Source of the DNA: Olsenella profusa DSM 13989
GTDB taxonomy: Bacteria; Actinomycetota; Coriobacteriia; Coriobacteriales; Atopobiaceae
NCBI RefSeq assembly: GCF_030811115.1
Contig: NZ_JAUSQK010000001.1
Coordinates: 1,364,001 to 1,428,000 of the forward strand
Reading direction: 5' to 3'
Length of the DNA stretch: 64,000 nt
Of this stretch, positions 62,619 to 64,000 are shown piece after piece. The position numbers and the translations under genes were made by a program. Below the pieces are notes generated by a model. The model was not told the origin of the DNA and did not search any database. It was given only the letters and a program-made list of their open reading frames with translations. Numbering within the stretch: the stretch's first letter is position 1; each line of letters begins with the position of its first letter.

Positions 62619-63989
62619 ATGAGCGACAATGCGACCGGGACAAAGAAGGATGATGCGGGAAGTTCGATAGTGCGAAGGATTTTCATCGCCGTGATACTCG
62701 GCTTCATCGTAGGCATCGGTTGCCTGGCACTGCGCGTGCAACTGGGCGAGTCGAGCCAGGCATGGAGCATCCTGTACAGTCTGCTCTTTGTGGACGTCAC
62801 ATCTGCGGAAGGAACCACCGGAGTCGGCCTCTTCTACATCGCGGGTCAGCTCTTCATGCATGCGCTTCAGGTTGCTATCGTACCCCTGGTCCTGACCTCA
62901 CTATCCCTTGCCATCTGTGGGCTGACCGATCCCAAGAGGCTCAGCAACATCGCTATGAAGACCATCATTACGTTCCTGTGCTTCTATGCGGTGACCGCGG
63001 TCCTTGCGGCGACGATTGCCTATTCCGTCAAGATGGCAGGCGGCTTTACCGTGACGCTCCCAAACGGGCAGGCAACCGAACTCACAACGCTCGACGCCTA
63101 CAACCCGCTCGCCACCATCCTTGGCATCATCCCTCCGAACATGCTCTCTGCCTTCTCGTCGAACAACCAGATCCTTGCCGTCTGCTTCGTGGCAATCGTG
63201 CTCGGCATCTGCATGTCGCGCATGGGAGGCAAGGTGCAGCCGCTGAAGGATGTTCTCGAGAACGTCAACGACATCATCAACGCGTGCCTCACGTTCGTCA
63301 TCAACCACTGCGCACCGTCTGCGATCTTCTGCATGATCGTGCGCGGGCTTGCGCTGTATGGCATCGAGTATGTTCGTCCGACGCTGGTATGGATGGCAAC
63401 GACGATGTTGGGCTGCATCGGCCTTCTCTTCATCATCTATCCCGTCGGCATCGTCCTGGCCACACGCCTGAGCCCTCTGCCATTCATCAGGAAGACTGGA
63501 AAGATCGCCCTCTTCGGCGCTGCCACCCAGTCCTCCGCAGCGACCCTGCCGCTCAATATGAAGACCTGCATGGAGGAGTTGGGCTGTCCCGAGGAGGTCA
63601 CGAGCTTCGTGATGCCGACAGGGATGACGGTGCACATGAACGGCACCTCTGCCATGCAGATCATCGCGGTCACCTTCATTGCGACCGCAGCGGGCGTCGA
63701 CATCACACCTGGCATGCTGGTGGTGGCAGCCCTCATCTCCATCTCCTGCGCCTTTGGGACACCTCCTGTCCCTGCTGCCGGCACGACGCTCGTCTACGTG
63801 GTGATGTTGGGCCTCGGCCTTGACGCTCCGCCCTGCCTGACCTGCTACTCCCTGGTCCTGGCTATGAACTATCTGCCGGGCATGGCGGTGATGCCGATGA
63901 ATGTGGTTGGCGATGCCGCCACAAACGTGATCGTGAGCTTCAGGGAGGGCGTGCTCGACAAGGAGATGTATATGGGCAGGACGAAGTAG
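62619..63989 (+). CDS. Dicarboxylate/amino acid:cation symporter (DAACS family)
   Basis: The 456-residue transporter has about eight helices, a re-entrant loop Ser-rich motif (ATQSSAATLPLNM), and the NGTSAMQI and PPVPAAGTT segments typical of Na+/H+-glutamate or C4-dicarboxylate symporters. It is the last gene before the window edge and follows the aldo/keto reductase by 81 bases. The link to polyol use is unclear; it may import or release an organic acid. The start follows GGGGAGGCCGCT. Confidence 0.88.
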   Translation: MSDNATGTKKDDAGSSIVRRIFIAVILGFIVGIGCLALRVQLGESSQAWSILYSLLFVDVTSAEGTTGVGLFYIAGQLFMHALQVAIVPLVLTSLSLAICGLTDPKRLSNIAMKTIITFLCFYAVTAVLAATIAYSVKMAGGFTVTLPNGQATELTTLDAYNPLATILGIIPPNMLSAFSSNNQILAVCFVAIVLGICMSRMGGKVQPLKDVLENVNDIINACLTFVINHCAPSAIFCMIVRGLALYGIEYVRPTLVWMATTMLGCIGLLFIIYPVGIVLATRLSPLPFIRKTGKIALFGAATQSSAATLPLNMKTCMEELGCPEEVTSFVMPTGMTVHMNGTSAMQIIAVTFIATAAGVDITPGMLVVAALISISCAFGTPPVPAAGTTLVYVVMLGLGLDAPPCLTCYSLVLAMNYLPGMAVMPMNVVGDAATNVIVSFREGVLDKEMYMGRTK

Positions 63990-64000
63990 CGGGAAAGTGG

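Overview
The window looks like chromosomal DNA of a high-GC, Gram-positive anaerobe of the Coriobacteriia, most likely an Olsenella/Atopobium-type relative. This is inferred from gene content and style: no outer-membrane genes; MurT/GatD lipid II amidation; an Asp racemase next to a D-Asp-ligase-like ATP-grasp enzyme; an AmaP/DUF2273/Asp23 envelope-stress operon; a HisZ-HisG fusion; GTG/TTG starts; and tightly overlapping operons. No marker gene fixes the species.

Layout. 1-2.8 kb: end of nadB, nadC, the NiaR-type regulator, then ilvE. 3.1-8.2 kb: a compact operon of a small secreted protein, two related membrane-tethered extracellular proteins, three permeases and an ABC ATPase, resembling bacteriocin export/immunity loci but not recognisable as a known one. 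8.4-10.1 kb: a DUF2975 / XRE-like HTH / DUF4173 trio behind an operator-like palindrome. 10.5-13.9 kb: uvrA and ybaK. 13.9-17.1 kb (minus strand, lower GC): a probable RiPP locus with a 22-residue precursor peptide, an E1-like (ThiF/MccB-type) adenylating enzyme with an RRE-like N-terminus, an M14-like peptidase and a damaged PqqD-M50 membrane protease. 17.3-25.1 kb: the histidine operon hisZG-D-C-B-H-A-F-I-E. 25.6-28.4 kb: NlpC/P60 hydrolase and MurJ. 28.4-29.1 kb: a broken alpha/beta hydrolase. 29.2-33.7 kb: a small unknown protein, a two-gene ABC exporter and a DUF6630-like membrane protein. 33.8-36 kb: Asp racemase and ATP-grasp ligase, divergent. 36-38 kb: uvrC. 38.2-42.6 kb: a type VII secretion effector module with three small helical partners, two near-identical tandem lipoproteins and a lipase effector. 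42.7-49.4 kb: yebC, a membrane J-domain protein, amaP/DUF2273/Asp23, murT-gatD and a PfkB kinase. 49.6-54.8 kb: an insertion hot spot with a deleted group IIC-like intron, an inverted-repeat element, an orphan RelB/DinJ antitoxin, tRNA-Val(GAC), a decayed IS21 pair, and methyltransferase and alcohol dehydrogenase remnants. 54.9-64 kb: a carbohydrate/polyol operon of two MDR dehydrogenases, an epimerase, an MFS porter, a class II aldolase, a PfkB kinase, an aldo/keto reductase and a dicarboxylate symporter.

The two most interesting systems are the RiPP locus at 14-17 kb, whose precursor gene is too short for normal ORF calling, and the lipase effector module at 38-42.6 kb with duplicated candidate immunity lipoproteins. 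Two intergenic regions (10.2 and 25.1 kb) share an unusual array of about 20-bp phased repeats arranged head-on.
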